64,000 bases of DNA, taken from the NCBI RefSeq assembly GCF_001748385.1, contig NZ_BCLI01000004.1, positions 558,001 to 622,000 on the forward strand. The letters run 5' to 3'. The notes below the pieces were generated by a model. The model was not told the DNA's origin. It did no database searches and saw only the letters and a list, made by a program, of their open reading frames with translations. Within the stretch, counting starts at the first letter, position 1; each line of letters opens with the position of its first letter. The DNA is from Vulcanisaeta thermophila. GTDB taxonomy: Archaea > Thermoproteota > Thermoprotei > Thermoproteales > Thermocladiaceae. Below are positions 8,031-16,618 of this stretch, piece by piece. The translations under genes were made by a program, and so were the position numbers.

Positions 8031-9053
8031 TTACCTAGTTATGTCGAAGTACGTGTCCAGTGTGATCTCCGCTATGTCATAACTATACTCCGATATCCTC
8101 CTGAAGCTCTCGATTATCATCATCAACCTACCGCCCACGTCAACGTGCAACCCACTGCCGTAGATATCCTTTATTATCTCCATGCTCTTAACCCTCATAT
8201 ACTTCCTCCTATCCAAAACAGAGAGTGCGTCGTCAAGGTTCCTATTTATGAAGGAGAAGGCTGAGGTCCTTAGTAGTTCCGCGGAGCTCCTACCCATCTC
8301 CACGAGGTGGTCCACAAATGATGGGTTCTCGGCACAGCATAGTTTCCTAACCTCGTGTATGAAGTTTGCAGCCCTCCATGCATGGTCACCGGCTCTCTCT
8401 AGGGATTTGGCCACCATTAGTGAGTTTACCAGCTCCCTTGAATTCTCAACCTCCAGTTTACTCAGTATTGTTTGGTCCACGAGGCCCATCATCACGAGCC
8501 TAGCCATTAGTAGGTAGAGCCTATCGACCTCATTATCCCTCTCTACAATCTCCTCCACATCCCCATCACCCCTAAACAACGCCAGTGCGTCATCTATCAT
8601 CCCAAGGACCACAAGGGCCATCCTATTGAGCAACCTCTTAATGGGTATTTCAGGGCTTGGCATGATGAACTTAATGACCAGGTAATCGCCACCCTCCTCA
8701 ATAACCTCAGCCCCTGATATCCTATCCCTAATTAACTCCTTAACCGCGGGCTTTATGGCCGTGAACTTACCAAACACCAGCTTAACCTGGTCAATACCCC
8801 TAAGGTAGTGCGTTATCAACCTCCTCAACGCGTAATCCGGGTCCCCCCTCTCAATGGTGATGGTGACGCCCGTACCCAACCCAGTGTTTACGGCCATGTT
8901 CAGGGGCGTTACGACCATGTAATTACCCATTAATTGAATGAGTACGGGAGACCCTGGCCTGAGCCCCATGGCATCAACCCACCTCTTGGGCAGGGTAATG
9001 CCCAGTGATGACCTCCCTAGGATTTGGAGTTTACGTATTTCCTGCTCAACCAC
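8031..9053 (-). CDS. PhoU-like regulator with N-terminal AbrB/SpoVT domain
   Basis: Archaeal PhoU-type protein of about 340 residues. The first 45 residues form a swapped-hairpin AbrB domain (R-K-L-Q-I-L-G-R-S-S-L-G-I-T-L-P-K-R-W), a DNA-binding fold; the C-terminal two thirds are helical PhoU repeats, including E-R-D-N-E-V-D-R-L-Y and S-L-E-R-A-G-D-H-A-W-R-A-A, a PhoU metal-binding motif. Members are thought to link phosphate status to transcription. No pst transporter genes are nearby. The open frame starts at a TTG (9071), but a TATA box at 9074-9081 lies 26 bases before the GTG at 9053, so a leaderless GTG start is preferred. Confidence 0.82.
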   Translation of the reverse strand: MVEQEIRKLQILGRSSLGITLPKRWVDAMGLRPGSPVLIQLMGNYMVVTPLNMAVNTGLGTGVTITIERGDPDYALRRLITHYLRGIDQVKLVFGKFTAIKPAVKELIRDRISGAEVIEEGGDYLVIKFIMPSPEIPIKRLLNRMALVVLGMIDDALALFRGDGDVEEIVERDNEVDRLYLLMARLVMMGLVDQTILSKLEVENSRELVNSLMVAKSLERAGDHAWRAANFIHEVRKLCCAENPSFVDHLVEMGRSSAELLRTSAFSFINRNLDDALSVLDRRKYMRVKSMEIIKDIYGSGLHVDVGGRLMMIIESFRRISEYSYDIAEITLDTYFDITR

Positions 9054-9071
9054 AGGGTTAATAAGTATCAA

Positions 9072-9082
9072 GTATTTAAATG
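9072..9082. promoter_or_regulatory. Shared bidirectional TATA box (phoU-like / THEP1)
   Basis: A near-palindromic box, TATTTAAATG at 9073-9082, is the only TATA-like element between the divergent PhoU-like and THEP1 genes. It is about 25 bases from the GTG at 9053 on the minus strand and about 26 bases from the start region of the THEP1 transcript on the plus strand. Confidence 0.5.
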
Positions 9083-9111
9083 TTTACGAAAAACAGGCAA
9101 CGGGAGGCCCG

Positions 9112-9654
9112 GTGCTTCTTAGGTTATTAATCACGGGGCCGCCAGGCGTGGGGAAGACCACGTTGGTTAGGAGGGTTGTTGATTACGTGAGGCAGCGTGG
9201 TGTTGAGGTTCACGGGTTCATAACGGAGGAGGTTAGGCAGGGTGGTGCCAGGGTTGGCTTTAAAATAATTAACCTAAGCACTGGTGAGTGGGATTGGTTG
9301 GCCCACGTGTCACTATTTCAGGGTGGCCCTAGGGTTGGTAAGTACAATGTTAATATTAATGCAATGGTGAGGCTGGGCATACCCTCAATACTGAGTGCCA
9401 AGCCCAATTCACTACTTGTTGTTGATGAGATTGGCAAGATGGAGCTACTCGCCGGTGACTTCATAAGCGCCATTGAGGGTGTCATGGGCAGCGTGAGCTT
9501 CCTGGGCACCATATACATGGGCTATGGGAGCAACCCCAAACTTACGGGCTTCATTAGGAGGCATGGTATTAAGGTCATAGAGTTAACTAGGGAGAATAGG
9601 GATAGGGTGCTTAATGAGGTGTTGAATGAGGTTAGGTCCGCCCTGGGTATTTAA
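9112..9654 (+). CDS. Nucleoside-triphosphatase THEP1
   Basis: P-loop NTPase of the THEP1 family (180 residues), which hydrolyses NTPs to NDPs in vitro and whose cellular role is unclear. Walker A, T-G-P-P-G-V-G-K-T-T, is at residues 8-17; Walker B with the family motif V-V-D-E-I-G-K-M-E-L is near 101-110; G-F-I-T-E-E-V-R near residue 37 is also diagnostic. The frame is open for 58 more codons upstream, but those overlap the divergent gene. A GGAGG ribosome-binding site at 9103-9107 sits correctly before the GTG at 9112, which settles the start. Confidence 0.9.
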   Translation: MLLRLLITGPPGVGKTTLVRRVVDYVRQRGVEVHGFITEEVRQGGARVGFKIINLSTGEWDWLAHVSLFQGGPRVGKYNVNINAMVRLGIPSILSAKPNSLLVVDEIGKMELLAGDFISAIEGVMGSVSFLGTIYMGYGSNPKLTGFIRRHGIKVIELTRENRDRVLNEVLNEVRSALGI

Positions 9655-9733
9655 TTAATTGATTAAATATTAATGGGTAATCGCCACGTTATTAATGGGT
9701 TAGGTTTAAATAAGAATTAAAATAAGTGGTTCC

Positions 9734-10735
9734 GTGGATAGATTGAGGATATTGCTGGTCTCGGACCTTCACGGTTCAAGCACAGCCTTTGGTAAACTCT
9801 CAAACGCTCTCAAGTTCTATAAGGCTGATGTGGTGGTTCTGGCCGGTGACTTAACGGGTAAGGCCCTGATCCCCATCATAAGGAGGAATGGTGGTTACGT
9901 CGTGGGTAGAAGCGTCAGTAAGTACCTACTGAATTTCCTAAACGGTAAGAATGAGTTCAACGAGGGGAGGCTTGATGATGTGGTGAGGGCCATCAGATCC
10001 AGGGGCTACTACCCATACATAACCGATGAGGCCGATTATGAGGAACTGATCAACAATGAGGCTAAAGTTAAGGAGGTGTTCATTAAGTTGATGATGAGTG
10101 CGCTCCTTGAGGATTTGGGTAAGGTTGAGGAGAGGTATAGGGAGCATGGTGTTAAGCTCCTCATAATGCCGGGTAATGATGATTACCAGGAAATAGCGGA
10201 TTACGTAAACCATAAACTAAGCTCAGACGTGATAATACCCATTGACGAGGGCATTTACGAGTTCAATGGCTACACATTCATAGGGTTTGGATACTCAACA
10301 CCAACACCCTGGCACACACCGAGGGAGGTTCCCGAGGATGAGTTGAGGGCTAGGGTTTCCAAGCTCATTGATGGTGTTGATACCTCCAGGAGGGGTAAGA
10401 TGATATTCGTGATTCACGACCCACCCCACGGAACACTGATAGACCAGGCATATCAGTTGGATAGGGATTTCAAGCCCGTGATACGTGGTGGCGAGGTTGC
10501 CAGGGTTCACGTGGGTAGTAGGGCCGTTAGGGAGTTAATCGAGGTCCACTCGCCAATCCTGGGTCTGCACGGTCATATCCATGAATCCCCGGGCATTGAT
10601 TATGTTAGGAATAGTGCTGGATTTAGGACCCACGTGGTTAATGCGGGTAGTGAGTATAGTCAGGGCGTACTGAGGCTTGCTTACTTAATAATTGAGGGTG
10701 GTAGGTTGAGGAATTACTTCCTAATGAGTGGTTAG
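9734..10735 (+). CDS. Calcineurin-like metallophosphoesterase
   Basis: Two-metal phosphoesterase of 333 residues. All metal motifs are visible in order: S-D-L-H near residue 10, A-G-D-L near 36, P-G-N-D-D near 145, a conserved His in V-I-H-D-P-P, and H-G-H-I-H near 278. Between the first and third motifs is an insert of roughly 100 residues, longer than in simple cyclic-nucleotide or Icc-type enzymes. The substrate cannot be read from the sequence. It starts with GTG, lies about 80 bases after THEP1 and 40 bases before the next gene, and is probably transcribed separately from the latter. Confidence 0.82.
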   Translation: MDRLRILLVSDLHGSSTAFGKLSNALKFYKADVVVLAGDLTGKALIPIIRRNGGYVVGRSVSKYLLNFLNGKNEFNEGRLDDVVRAIRSRGYYPYITDEADYEELINNEAKVKEVFIKLMMSALLEDLGKVEERYREHGVKLLIMPGNDDYQEIADYVNHKLSSDVIIPIDEGIYEFNGYTFIGFGYSTPTPWHTPREVPEDELRARVSKLIDGVDTSRRGKMIFVIHDPPHGTLIDQAYQLDRDFKPVIRGGEVARVHVGSRAVRELIEVHSPILGLHGHIHESPGIDYVRNSAGFRTHVVNAGSEYSQGVLRLAYLIIEGGRLRNYFLMSG

Positions 10736-10742
10736 TGGTAGG

Positions 10743-10751
10743 ATTTATAAA
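10743..10751 (+). promoter_or_regulatory. TATA box of the inositol-phosphatase-family gene
   Basis: ATTTATAAA is centred 28 bases before the GTG start at 10775, giving an essentially leaderless mRNA. Confidence 0.55.
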
Positions 10752-10774
10752 GGCACTTTCCACAGTAGCTCAAT

Positions 10775-11593
10775 GTGGAGATAAACCTAGAAACATTACT
10801 GATAGACATAGCCACTAAGGCTGGTTCCCTAGTTTCTGAGGCCTTTGGTGACTCATCCTATAGGCACATTGTTAGGAGGAACGTGGGCGATGTTACCAGG
10901 AGGATTGATCAGGAGGTTGAGGACTTTGTAATAAACACCCTGAGGTCCGAGGGTTTAAGGGCCCTGGTACTAACCGAGGAGAGCGGCACCGTGAGGATTG
11001 GTGATGGGGAGCCCGAGTACATAGTGGTCATGGACCCACTGGATGGCTCACTCAACTTCACCCTGGGCATACCCTTCTACTCGGTATCAATAGCCATGGG
11101 TAGGTATAGGGAGAATGCCAACTTTGGCGTGCTTACTAATGGTGTTGTTAACTTCATACCAAGGGGCGTGGTTTATTATGGGGAATTGAATAAGGGATTC
11201 ACAATAAGGGGTTATGACGACGTGAGCATTGAGGAGGATATTGACAGGCCCGTGGCCTCAATATACATGGAGCCCACGGTGGAGGACGGCGTATTAAGAA
11301 ACCTGAGGAATGCCTACGAGAAGCTTGGCAGGTTTAAGATAAGGAGTTTAGGTTCTGCGAGCCTTGAGATGACAATGGCAGCCCTGGGCAAGCTCCTCTT
11401 CTTCATGGACGTGAGGAATAGGTTAAGGATATTCGACATAGCCGGTGCGTACGTCATTGCCAAGTCATCCGGCGCCCTGGCAATGACACTGGGCGGTAAT
11501 GACCTGTCCTCAATCCCCCTGGATCTCGGTATCAGGCTTAGTGTCATAGTGACTAGGAGCGTTGACGTTGCCAGGCTTCTCCTTGGTCAATGA
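10775..11593 (+). CDS. Inositol monophosphatase / type IV fructose-1,6-bisphosphatase family enzyme
   Basis: Mg-dependent, lithium-sensitive-type phosphatase of 272 residues. The metal motif D-P-L-D-G-S-L-N-F is at about residues 87-95, with the E-E-S-G motif near 69-72 before it and the second motif F-D-I-A-G-A near 219. Archaeal members often hydrolyse both inositol 1-phosphate and fructose 1,6-bisphosphate; the choice cannot be made from sequence alone. It has its own promoter and a GTG start, with an out-of-frame ATG two bases upstream that would stop after three codons. Confidence 0.85.
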   Translation: MEINLETLLIDIATKAGSLVSEAFGDSSYRHIVRRNVGDVTRRIDQEVEDFVINTLRSEGLRALVLTEESGTVRIGDGEPEYIVVMDPLDGSLNFTLGIPFYSVSIAMGRYRENANFGVLTNGVVNFIPRGVVYYGELNKGFTIRGYDDVSIEEDIDRPVASIYMEPTVEDGVLRNLRNAYEKLGRFKIRSLGSASLEMTMAALGKLLFFMDVRNRLRIFDIAGAYVIAKSSGALAMTLGGNDLSSIPLDLGIRLSVIVTRSVDVARLLLGQ

Positions 11594-11671
11594 GTAATGC
11601 GAAAGTTTCAGTGTACTCATTGGTTAATAAGTGAGGAGGTATTAAAAGGCGTATACGCAATGTAAACGGCA

Positions 11672-11911
11672 ATGAAGTTGGTACTGGACCTTCCATGCCC
11701 AAGGTGCGGGAGGAAACTCATCCTAACCGAGGACAAGCGCTCCGTGAGTATAAAATGCCCCTCATGCAAATTAACCGCCCAACTGAGCCTCCACGAGGCA
11801 TCAAGGAGGGCCATTAGGTATGTTGGCGGTAAGTTAATCTTTGACTGGGGCGTCGTTATTGATGAGCTATACTTCGAGATGGCCCTCGACTCAAGCCACG
11901 GTTTTGGGTAA
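11672..11911 (+). CDS. Small zinc-ribbon protein
   Basis: A 79-residue protein with a four-cysteine zinc ribbon: Cys 9 and 12 (C-P-R-C-G) and Cys 29 and 32 (C-P-S-C). The C-terminal 35 residues carry no recognisable domain. Proteins of this kind often bind nucleic acid or act as subunits of larger complexes. It is followed after 20 bases by a second small zinc protein (SWIM) on the same strand and then a Trm9-like methyltransferase, so the three may form one transcript. The gene is real by its motif spacing and context, but its function is unknown. Confidence 0.65.
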   Translation: MKLVLDLPCPRCGRKLILTEDKRSVSIKCPSCKLTAQLSLHEASRRAIRYVGGKLIFDWGVVIDELYFEMALDSSHGFG

Positions 11912-11930
11912 TACGCTGAGAAAGTAATAA

Positions 11931-12362
11931 GTGCCCAGCCCCCGCACTTACTGGGAAGTCGGTGATTTTGTGGAGGAGTACCAGCAATTAAACAAGAGGC
12001 TTAAGGAGTGGCTCCTCGAGCTAGCCTCATCATTAAACTGGAGGGTTGATAAAGTCCTCGACTCATACAAACTGGCACAGAATTCCGAAATACTGGATTT
12101 AAGGGATGATGGGAGGTACATAACGGGTATAAGGCTTAAGGTGCCCTCCGAAAGCAGGAACAACACCTACTATTACGTGTCCGTGGGTCCCTACGGGGCC
12201 AAGTGCACCTGCGAGGCCTCCGTGATAAGGGGCGAGGTCTGTAAGCACATAGTGGCTGGGTTAATAATGTGGAACATGCTCAACGTGATTAAGTACGGCA
12301 GGTGGATTGACACTAAGGAATTGGGGTGGTTGAGGGGGGATGGAGGTCATCAGGTGGGTTAA
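11931..12362 (+). CDS. SWIM zinc-finger protein
   Basis: A 143-residue protein starting with GTG. It contains one SWIM zinc finger, C-T-C-E ... C-K-H, with ligands Cys 92, Cys 94, Cys 104 and His 106. The N-terminal 70 residues are predicted helical, with an acidic, leucine-rich stretch. SWIM fingers mediate DNA or protein binding, and archaeal stand-alone SWIM proteins have been linked to recombination proteins such as RadA paralogues in some lineages. Nothing in the neighbourhood supports that role here. Its last 23 bases overlap the start of the Trm9-like gene, so the two are probably co-expressed. Confidence 0.75.
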   Translation: MPSPRTYWEVGDFVEEYQQLNKRLKEWLLELASSLNWRVDKVLDSYKLAQNSEILDLRDDGRYITGIRLKVPSESRNNTYYYVSVGPYGAKCTCEASVIRGEVCKHIVAGLIMWNMLNVIKYGRWIDTKELGWLRGDGGHQVG

Positions 12363-13005
12363 GGACTCCTATGAGAGGATAGCCGAGAGGTATGGTGAAA
12401 CGAGGCGTGGAGGCCCCATAGCCAATCAATTAATACCAATAATTAATAGGTATATTCAGGGAGAACCAGGCATTGTGGTGGACATAGGCCCTGGCAATGG
12501 TGACAACCTCAGGATAACGTGGGAGAGATTCCACCAAAGCACCTACATAGGCTGTGAATTAAGCATTAACATGATAAGGGGCTCACAGGTAACAATACAC
12601 TGGGTAAACTGCTCCGCAACCCACATACCCATTAGGGATGGGGTTGCCGACCTGGTGATAGCCATTGCGGTGCTCCATCACGTGCCCAAATCCATCATTA
12701 AGTACGTGCTAGAGGACATAAACAGGATCATGAAGAACAACGGCATATTCATAGCCACAGTATGGGCATGCAACGAGAGCACCCTACGCAAATTAATACC
12801 CTTCAATGATTGCGAGGGATCCATACCGTGGAGTTACGGTGTTGAGGAGCAAGTGCACAGGTATTACAGGCTTTATAGGCAGGGTGAGCTGGAGAGTGAA
12901 TTAGGCGGTGCTGGGTTCGTGCCAATTGAAAGCGGCGCCCTACGGCTGGGCAGGTACCTAAACTACTACGCCGTAGCATTAAAGGGGCAGGTCAATAGGC
13001 AATAA
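12340..13005 (+). CDS. Trm9/ALKBH8-like SAM methyltransferase
   Basis: Class I methyltransferase of 221 residues. Motif I is V-V-D-I-G-P-G-N-G-D at 46-55; A-V-L-H-H-V near 115 and the C-terminal stretch W-S-Y-G-V-E-E-Q-V-H-R-Y-Y-R-L-Y are shared with the Trm9 group, which methylates carboxymethyluridine at the wobble position of tRNA. An archaeal tRNA-wobble role is therefore possible but is not established by this sequence. The ATG overlaps the 3' end of the SWIM gene and follows a G-rich ribosome-binding stretch. The 3' end overlaps the convergent amidohydrolase by 14 bases. Confidence 0.65.
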   Translation: MEVIRWVKDSYERIAERYGETRRGGPIANQLIPIINRYIQGEPGIVVDIGPGNGDNLRITWERFHQSTYIGCELSINMIRGSQVTIHWVNCSATHIPIRDGVADLVIAIAVLHHVPKSIIKYVLEDINRIMKNNGIFIATVWACNESTLRKLIPFNDCEGSIPWSYGVEEQVHRYYRLYRQGELESELGGAGFVPIESGALRLGRYLNYYAVALKGQVNRQ

Positions 13006-13936
13006 CGCTTATTCTCTGTAGGTACTGGTCAAAGTCATGGTATTTGAGGAGTTCCAGGGTATTGTCAATAAGTATTGATTCCCTCTCATGATCATCTAAG
13101 GCGCCCTCTACCACGCACTTTAACTCATAACTCACATCCTTAAACCTCCTATATGGATACCCACTCCCAAACATTAACCTATCAACTCCCAAACTACTTA
13201 CCTTCAACCCCGAATTATTGAATAAGTAACAGTTTATGTCAGTTGTGCTTAGGTACAGATTATCGAACCTCCTCATTAACTTAGTGATCCTCTGAAGCCA
13301 AACCTGCACAATATCAGGTGTTAAGCCCAACCCAGTGATTACTATGTCCGGCCTGTACTCATCAAGGACATTACTTAGTTCGTCAAGGACAATATCCAAC
13401 AACCTTTTGTACTCATTCCCATCCATTATTGATGGTAATCCCAGGTGCATCGCAATCAGTATATTATTCCTCTCGGAATAATCAAGGATTAGGCGAAAGG
13501 CCTCGTTGCCCAATGGATCGATGAATTGAAGTACGGGGGATATGAAGATGCCCCTCATACCCAGGTGCTCCAGCTCCCAGAGCTTCTGCTTAACATACCT
13601 AACACCGAAGCTTGGGTTTATGCTCATGAATGGAATGAAGAAATCACTAACGCTTTGGCTGAAAATGGAGTACCAAAGCTTCATGCCGTCAATCATCATA
13701 TCAGGCCAATCATTAATTAATTTCCTGATCTCATTAAGAATGGTCTTTACGCTAATTATGCTAAGCCTTAACTTATTACTAAGCCTTAGTAACTCATTCA
13801 TGGATAGGTTAAGCAATGGATCTATGTCAATTGGGTGGAGAATGGCCGCGCCGGCACCCATTTTCTGGAGCCTATAACGTAGAGCCCTGAGATCACCCAC
13901 AGCTGGGTGCGTATGGAAGTCTATAAATTGGGTCAT
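12992..13936 (-). CDS. Amidohydrolase-2 family metal-dependent hydrolase
   Basis: TIM-barrel hydrolase of 314 residues in the amidohydrolase-2 (decarboxylase/lactonase-like) group. The N-terminal metal motif D-F-H-T-H-P is at residues 6-11, a later A-M-H-L-G-L near 175 supplies the next histidine, and L-M-F-G-S-G-Y-P-Y near 250 replaces the usual G-S-D-x-P motif, with Gly and Tyr around where the metal-site Asp is expected. The substrate is unknown. It is a single gene on the minus strand with an AT-rich promoter region of its own near 13957-13970. Confidence 0.65.
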   Translation of the reverse strand: MTQFIDFHTHPAVGDLRALRYRLQKMGAGAAILHPIDIDPLLNLSMNELLRLSNKLRLSIISVKTILNEIRKLINDWPDMMIDGMKLWYSIFSQSVSDFFIPFMSINPSFGVRYVKQKLWELEHLGMRGIFISPVLQFIDPLGNEAFRLILDYSERNNILIAMHLGLPSIMDGNEYKRLLDIVLDELSNVLDEYRPDIVITGLGLTPDIVQVWLQRITKLMRRFDNLYLSTTDINCYLFNNSGLKVSSLGVDRLMFGSGYPYRRFKDVSYELKCVVEGALDDHERESILIDNTLELLKYHDFDQYLQRISVIAY

Positions 13937-14072
13937 AGTAAGTATTTACCCTGGGAGATTAAATATATTTTGCATTGTTAATGTTTATAAATTCATGGAT
14001 TGTTGATGGGCGTGTCACTACGTACATATATAGTTACATGGGGATTATAAGTAGTCCTATATTAAGGTCGTG

Positions 14073-14080
14073 TTTAAATA
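14073..14080 (+). promoter_or_regulatory. TATA box of the acyl-CoA dehydrogenase/hydratase fusion gene
   Basis: TTTAAATA is centred 26-27 bases before the ATG at 14103 and only 18 before the ATG at 14094, which favours 14103 as the start of a leaderless message. Confidence 0.55.
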
Positions 14081-14102
14081 GGGCATAGGCACCATGGTTT
14101 TG

Positions 14103-16100
14103 ATGTCCCAGCTGGGTATTAGGAAGGTTGCGGTTATTGGGAGTGGAACGATGGGACACGGAATAGCTGAGGTATCTGCAATGGCTGGTTATGACGTGGT
14201 TATGGTTGATGTGAGCCAGGAAATACTCAACAAGGCCCTGGAACGCATTAGGTGGAGCCTGGGTAAGTTCGTGGAGAGGGGTAGGTTGTCTAAGGATGAT
14301 GTTGAGAGGATAATGGGTAGGATAAGGACCTCCCTATCCATCGCCGAGGCAGTTAGGGATGCCGACATAATGATCGAGGCGGTTCCCGAGGACATAAACC
14401 TAAAGAAGAAGGTGTTCGCAGAGGCCGACGCCAATGCACCACCCCACGCAATACTGGCCACCAACACCAGTAGCTTGCCGATAACTGAGATTGCGGAGGC
14501 CACGAGGAGGCCCGATAAGGTGGTGGGCATTCACTTCTTCAACCCACCACCACTCATGCCCCTGGTGGAGGTAATTAAGGGTGCCAAGACCAGTGATGAA
14601 ACCGCCAAGAAGGCCTACGAATTCGCCAAGAGCCTGGGTAAGGAGCCAATAATGGTTAATAGGGACGTGCCAGGCTTCATAGTTAATAGGATACTCATAG
14701 CCCTAAACTCAGGGGTATGCCTAATGGCGGCTGATGGGACATACAGCGTTGTTGAGATAGACTCAGCCACAAAGTACAGGGCTGGCTTACCCATGGGGAT
14801 ATTCGAGTTACAGGACTTCACGGGGATAGACGTGGGCTACATGGTTGGATTAGCAGTGGCCCTTAGGGACCCACTGCTCAGGGTTCCATGCCCATTGATT
14901 GAGGACTTGTACAAGAAGGGTTGGCTTGGCCAGAAGAGTGGCAGGGGGTTCTACGAGTATAAGGAGGGGACGTACAGTAGGGCAAACATACCCAGGGAGG
15001 CTGGCGAGAAGGTGGACCTTGTTAAGGTATTCGCACCAGCAGTAAACATGGCCGCGTGGCTTCTCAGGGAGGGGATTGCCACGAGGGATGATATTGATAA
15101 GGGCGTTAAACTGGGCCTTGGCTGGCCCAAGGGGGTTTTCGAGTATGCCGATGAGTTCGGCATTGACAATATTGTTAAGGCATTGAATGAATTACACGCC
15201 AAGTATAACTACGACCTATTCAAACCAGACCCATTACTTGAGCAGATGGTTAAGGAGGGGAGGCTTGGCCAAAAGAGTGGGCGTGGATTCTACGAGTATG
15301 GTCCTGGGGCGACGGTGGAGTTTAAGGAAATAATACTCAAGAAAGAGCCACCGCTAGCATGGATAATACTCAACAGGCCCATGAGGCTCAATACGCTCAC
15401 TATGACCATGATGGAGGAGATAAGCAAGGCCCTTGACATGCTCTGGGATGATAAGGATGTTAGGGTTGTGATTTTCAGGGGCGCAGGTGACAGGGCATTC
15501 TCAGCCGGCGCCGATGTGACGGCATTCGCGGGGCCGCTCCACACGTACTATTTCTATATAAGTAATAGGAAGTTCCAAGAGGTGGTAAGTAAGATCGAGA
15601 GGTTCCCCAAGCCCACAATAGCCGCCATAGATGGTTACGCGCTGGGCGGAGGACTCGAGCTAGCCCTGGCCTGTGACTTCAGGATAGCCACGGACAGGTC
15701 GGAGCTTGGTCAACCCGAGATTAACCTTGGCATTATACCAGGGGCCGGCGGGACACAGAGGCTCATTAGGTACGTGGGGCTTGGCAGGGCTAAGGAATTG
15801 ATAATGCTCGGTGACAGGATAAAGGCTGAGGAGGCATATAGGATAGGCCTGGTCAATAGGGTGGTGCCCAAGGAGAAGTTTGAGGAGGAAGTTAGGTCAT
15901 TTGCCATGAAGCTCGCACAGGGGCCACCCATTGCACTAACATATGCTAAGTACGCCATAAACTTCGGAACCCAGGTACCCACGGACATAGGGCTAATGCT
16001 AGAGGCTGCATTCTTCAGCATGGCCACAACCACCAAGGACGCCCAGGAGGGTGTTTTGGCGTTTCTAAATAGGAGGAAGCCCGAGTTCAAGGGTGAATAA
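14103..16100 (+). CDS. Bifunctional 3-hydroxyacyl-CoA dehydrogenase / enoyl-CoA hydratase (crotonyl-CoA hydratase type)
   Basis: Fused enzyme of about 665 residues. The NAD domain opens with I-G-S-G-T-M-G-H-G at residues 12-20; a 3-hydroxyacyl-CoA dehydrogenase core follows with two C-terminal dimerisation repeats, each ending in G-R-G-F-Y-E-Y. From about residue 405 a crotonase domain carries S-A-G-A-D-V, G-Y-A-L-G-G-G-L-E and P-G-A-G-G-T-Q. This order (dehydrogenase first) is that of the crenarchaeal enzyme converting crotonyl-CoA to acetoacetyl-CoA in the 4-hydroxybutyrate carbon-fixation cycles; it can also serve beta-oxidation. The surrounding acyl-CoA genes leave both roles open. Confidence 0.9.
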   Translation: MSQLGIRKVAVIGSGTMGHGIAEVSAMAGYDVVMVDVSQEILNKALERIRWSLGKFVERGRLSKDDVERIMGRIRTSLSIAEAVRDADIMIEAVPEDINLKKKVFAEADANAPPHAILATNTSSLPITEIAEATRRPDKVVGIHFFNPPPLMPLVEVIKGAKTSDETAKKAYEFAKSLGKEPIMVNRDVPGFIVNRILIALNSGVCLMAADGTYSVVEIDSATKYRAGLPMGIFELQDFTGIDVGYMVGLAVALRDPLLRVPCPLIEDLYKKGWLGQKSGRGFYEYKEGTYSRANIPREAGEKVDLVKVFAPAVNMAAWLLREGIATRDDIDKGVKLGLGWPKGVFEYADEFGIDNIVKALNELHAKYNYDLFKPDPLLEQMVKEGRLGQKSGRGFYEYGPGATVEFKEIILKKEPPLAWIILNRPMRLNTLTMTMMEEISKALDMLWDDKDVRVVIFRGAGDRAFSAGADVTAFAGPLHTYYFYISNRKFQEVVSKIERFPKPTIAAIDGYALGGGLELALACDFRIATDRSELGQPEINLGIIPGAGGTQRLIRYVGLGRAKELIMLGDRIKAEEAYRIGLVNRVVPKEKFEEEVRSFAMKLAQGPPIALTYAKYAINFGTQVPTDIGLMLEAAFFSMATTTKDAQEGVLAFLNRRKPEFKGE

Positions 16101-16160
16101 TGGGAATACCGAACATTAATTAAAAATAAATATAAATATGTAGTTTATATTGCATCAAGG

Positions 16161-16168
16161 TTTAAATA
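16161..16168 (+). promoter_or_regulatory. TATA box of the first SCP2 gene
   Basis: TTTAAATA is centred 27 bases before the ATG at 16192, the same arrangement as upstream of the dehydrogenase/hydratase gene. Confidence 0.5.
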
Positions 16169-16191
16169 ATACCCTAGTAATGAAGCAATTG

Positions 16192-16527
16192 ATGTCAGAG
16201 GATCCCTTCGAATTACTAAGGTCAAACATAAACCAAGCCCTCCCAAGGATACAGAGTAGGTTATCAGGGCCCGTTAAGGTCTTTCAATTTACTGGGGAGG
16301 GCTACGAACCATTTTACCTAGAGGTTGGTGGGGGAACGATAAAGATAAACAAGGGCTCGCACTCATCACCCACAGCCACCATACAGGTAAGTAAGGATAA
16401 CCTACTAAAGCTAATTAAGGGCCAGCTAGATGCCATGCAGGCATACTTCTCAGGGCAGCTCAAGGTCACTGGGAACATATTGGATGCAGCATCCCTCGTG
16501 GATATACTAAACGCAGCCAGAGGCTAA
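16192..16527 (+). CDS. SCP2 sterol-carrier-like protein
   Basis: Small lipid-binding protein of 111 residues with an SCP2 fold: alternating beta strands, then the T-I-Q-V-S-K-D-N-L-L-K-L-I-K-G motif and a C-terminal helix with Y-F-S-G-Q-L-K-V-T-G-N, diagnostic for SCP2. Such proteins carry fatty acids, acyl-CoA or other lipids. The frame is open from a TTG at 16150, but the TATA box at 16161-16168 lies inside that extension, so the start must be downstream; ATG 16192 has ideal leaderless spacing and ATG 16180 is the alternative. It directly follows the hydroxyacyl-CoA dehydrogenase gene, fitting an acyl-CoA role. Confidence 0.82.
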   Translation: MSEDPFELLRSNINQALPRIQSRLSGPVKVFQFTGEGYEPFYLEVGGGTIKINKGSHSSPTATIQVSKDNLLKLIKGQLDAMQAYFSGQLKVTGNILDAASLVDILNAARG

Positions 16528-16618
16528 ATACCAAGCCACCAGGATTAGATAAATTAAAAATCAATCATTAAGTTATATAGAAGGCTCACTTAATAATGGG
16601 GTCAATAACAAGTAATTA

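Noticed and set aside
8938-9111. N-terminal extension of THEP1 from an upstream ATG
   Set aside because: It overlaps the divergent PhoU-like gene, has no family similarity, and a good ribosome-binding site marks GTG 9112.
16150-16191. TTG start for the first SCP2 protein
   Set aside because: The best TATA box lies inside that extension, so transcription would begin downstream of the TTG.
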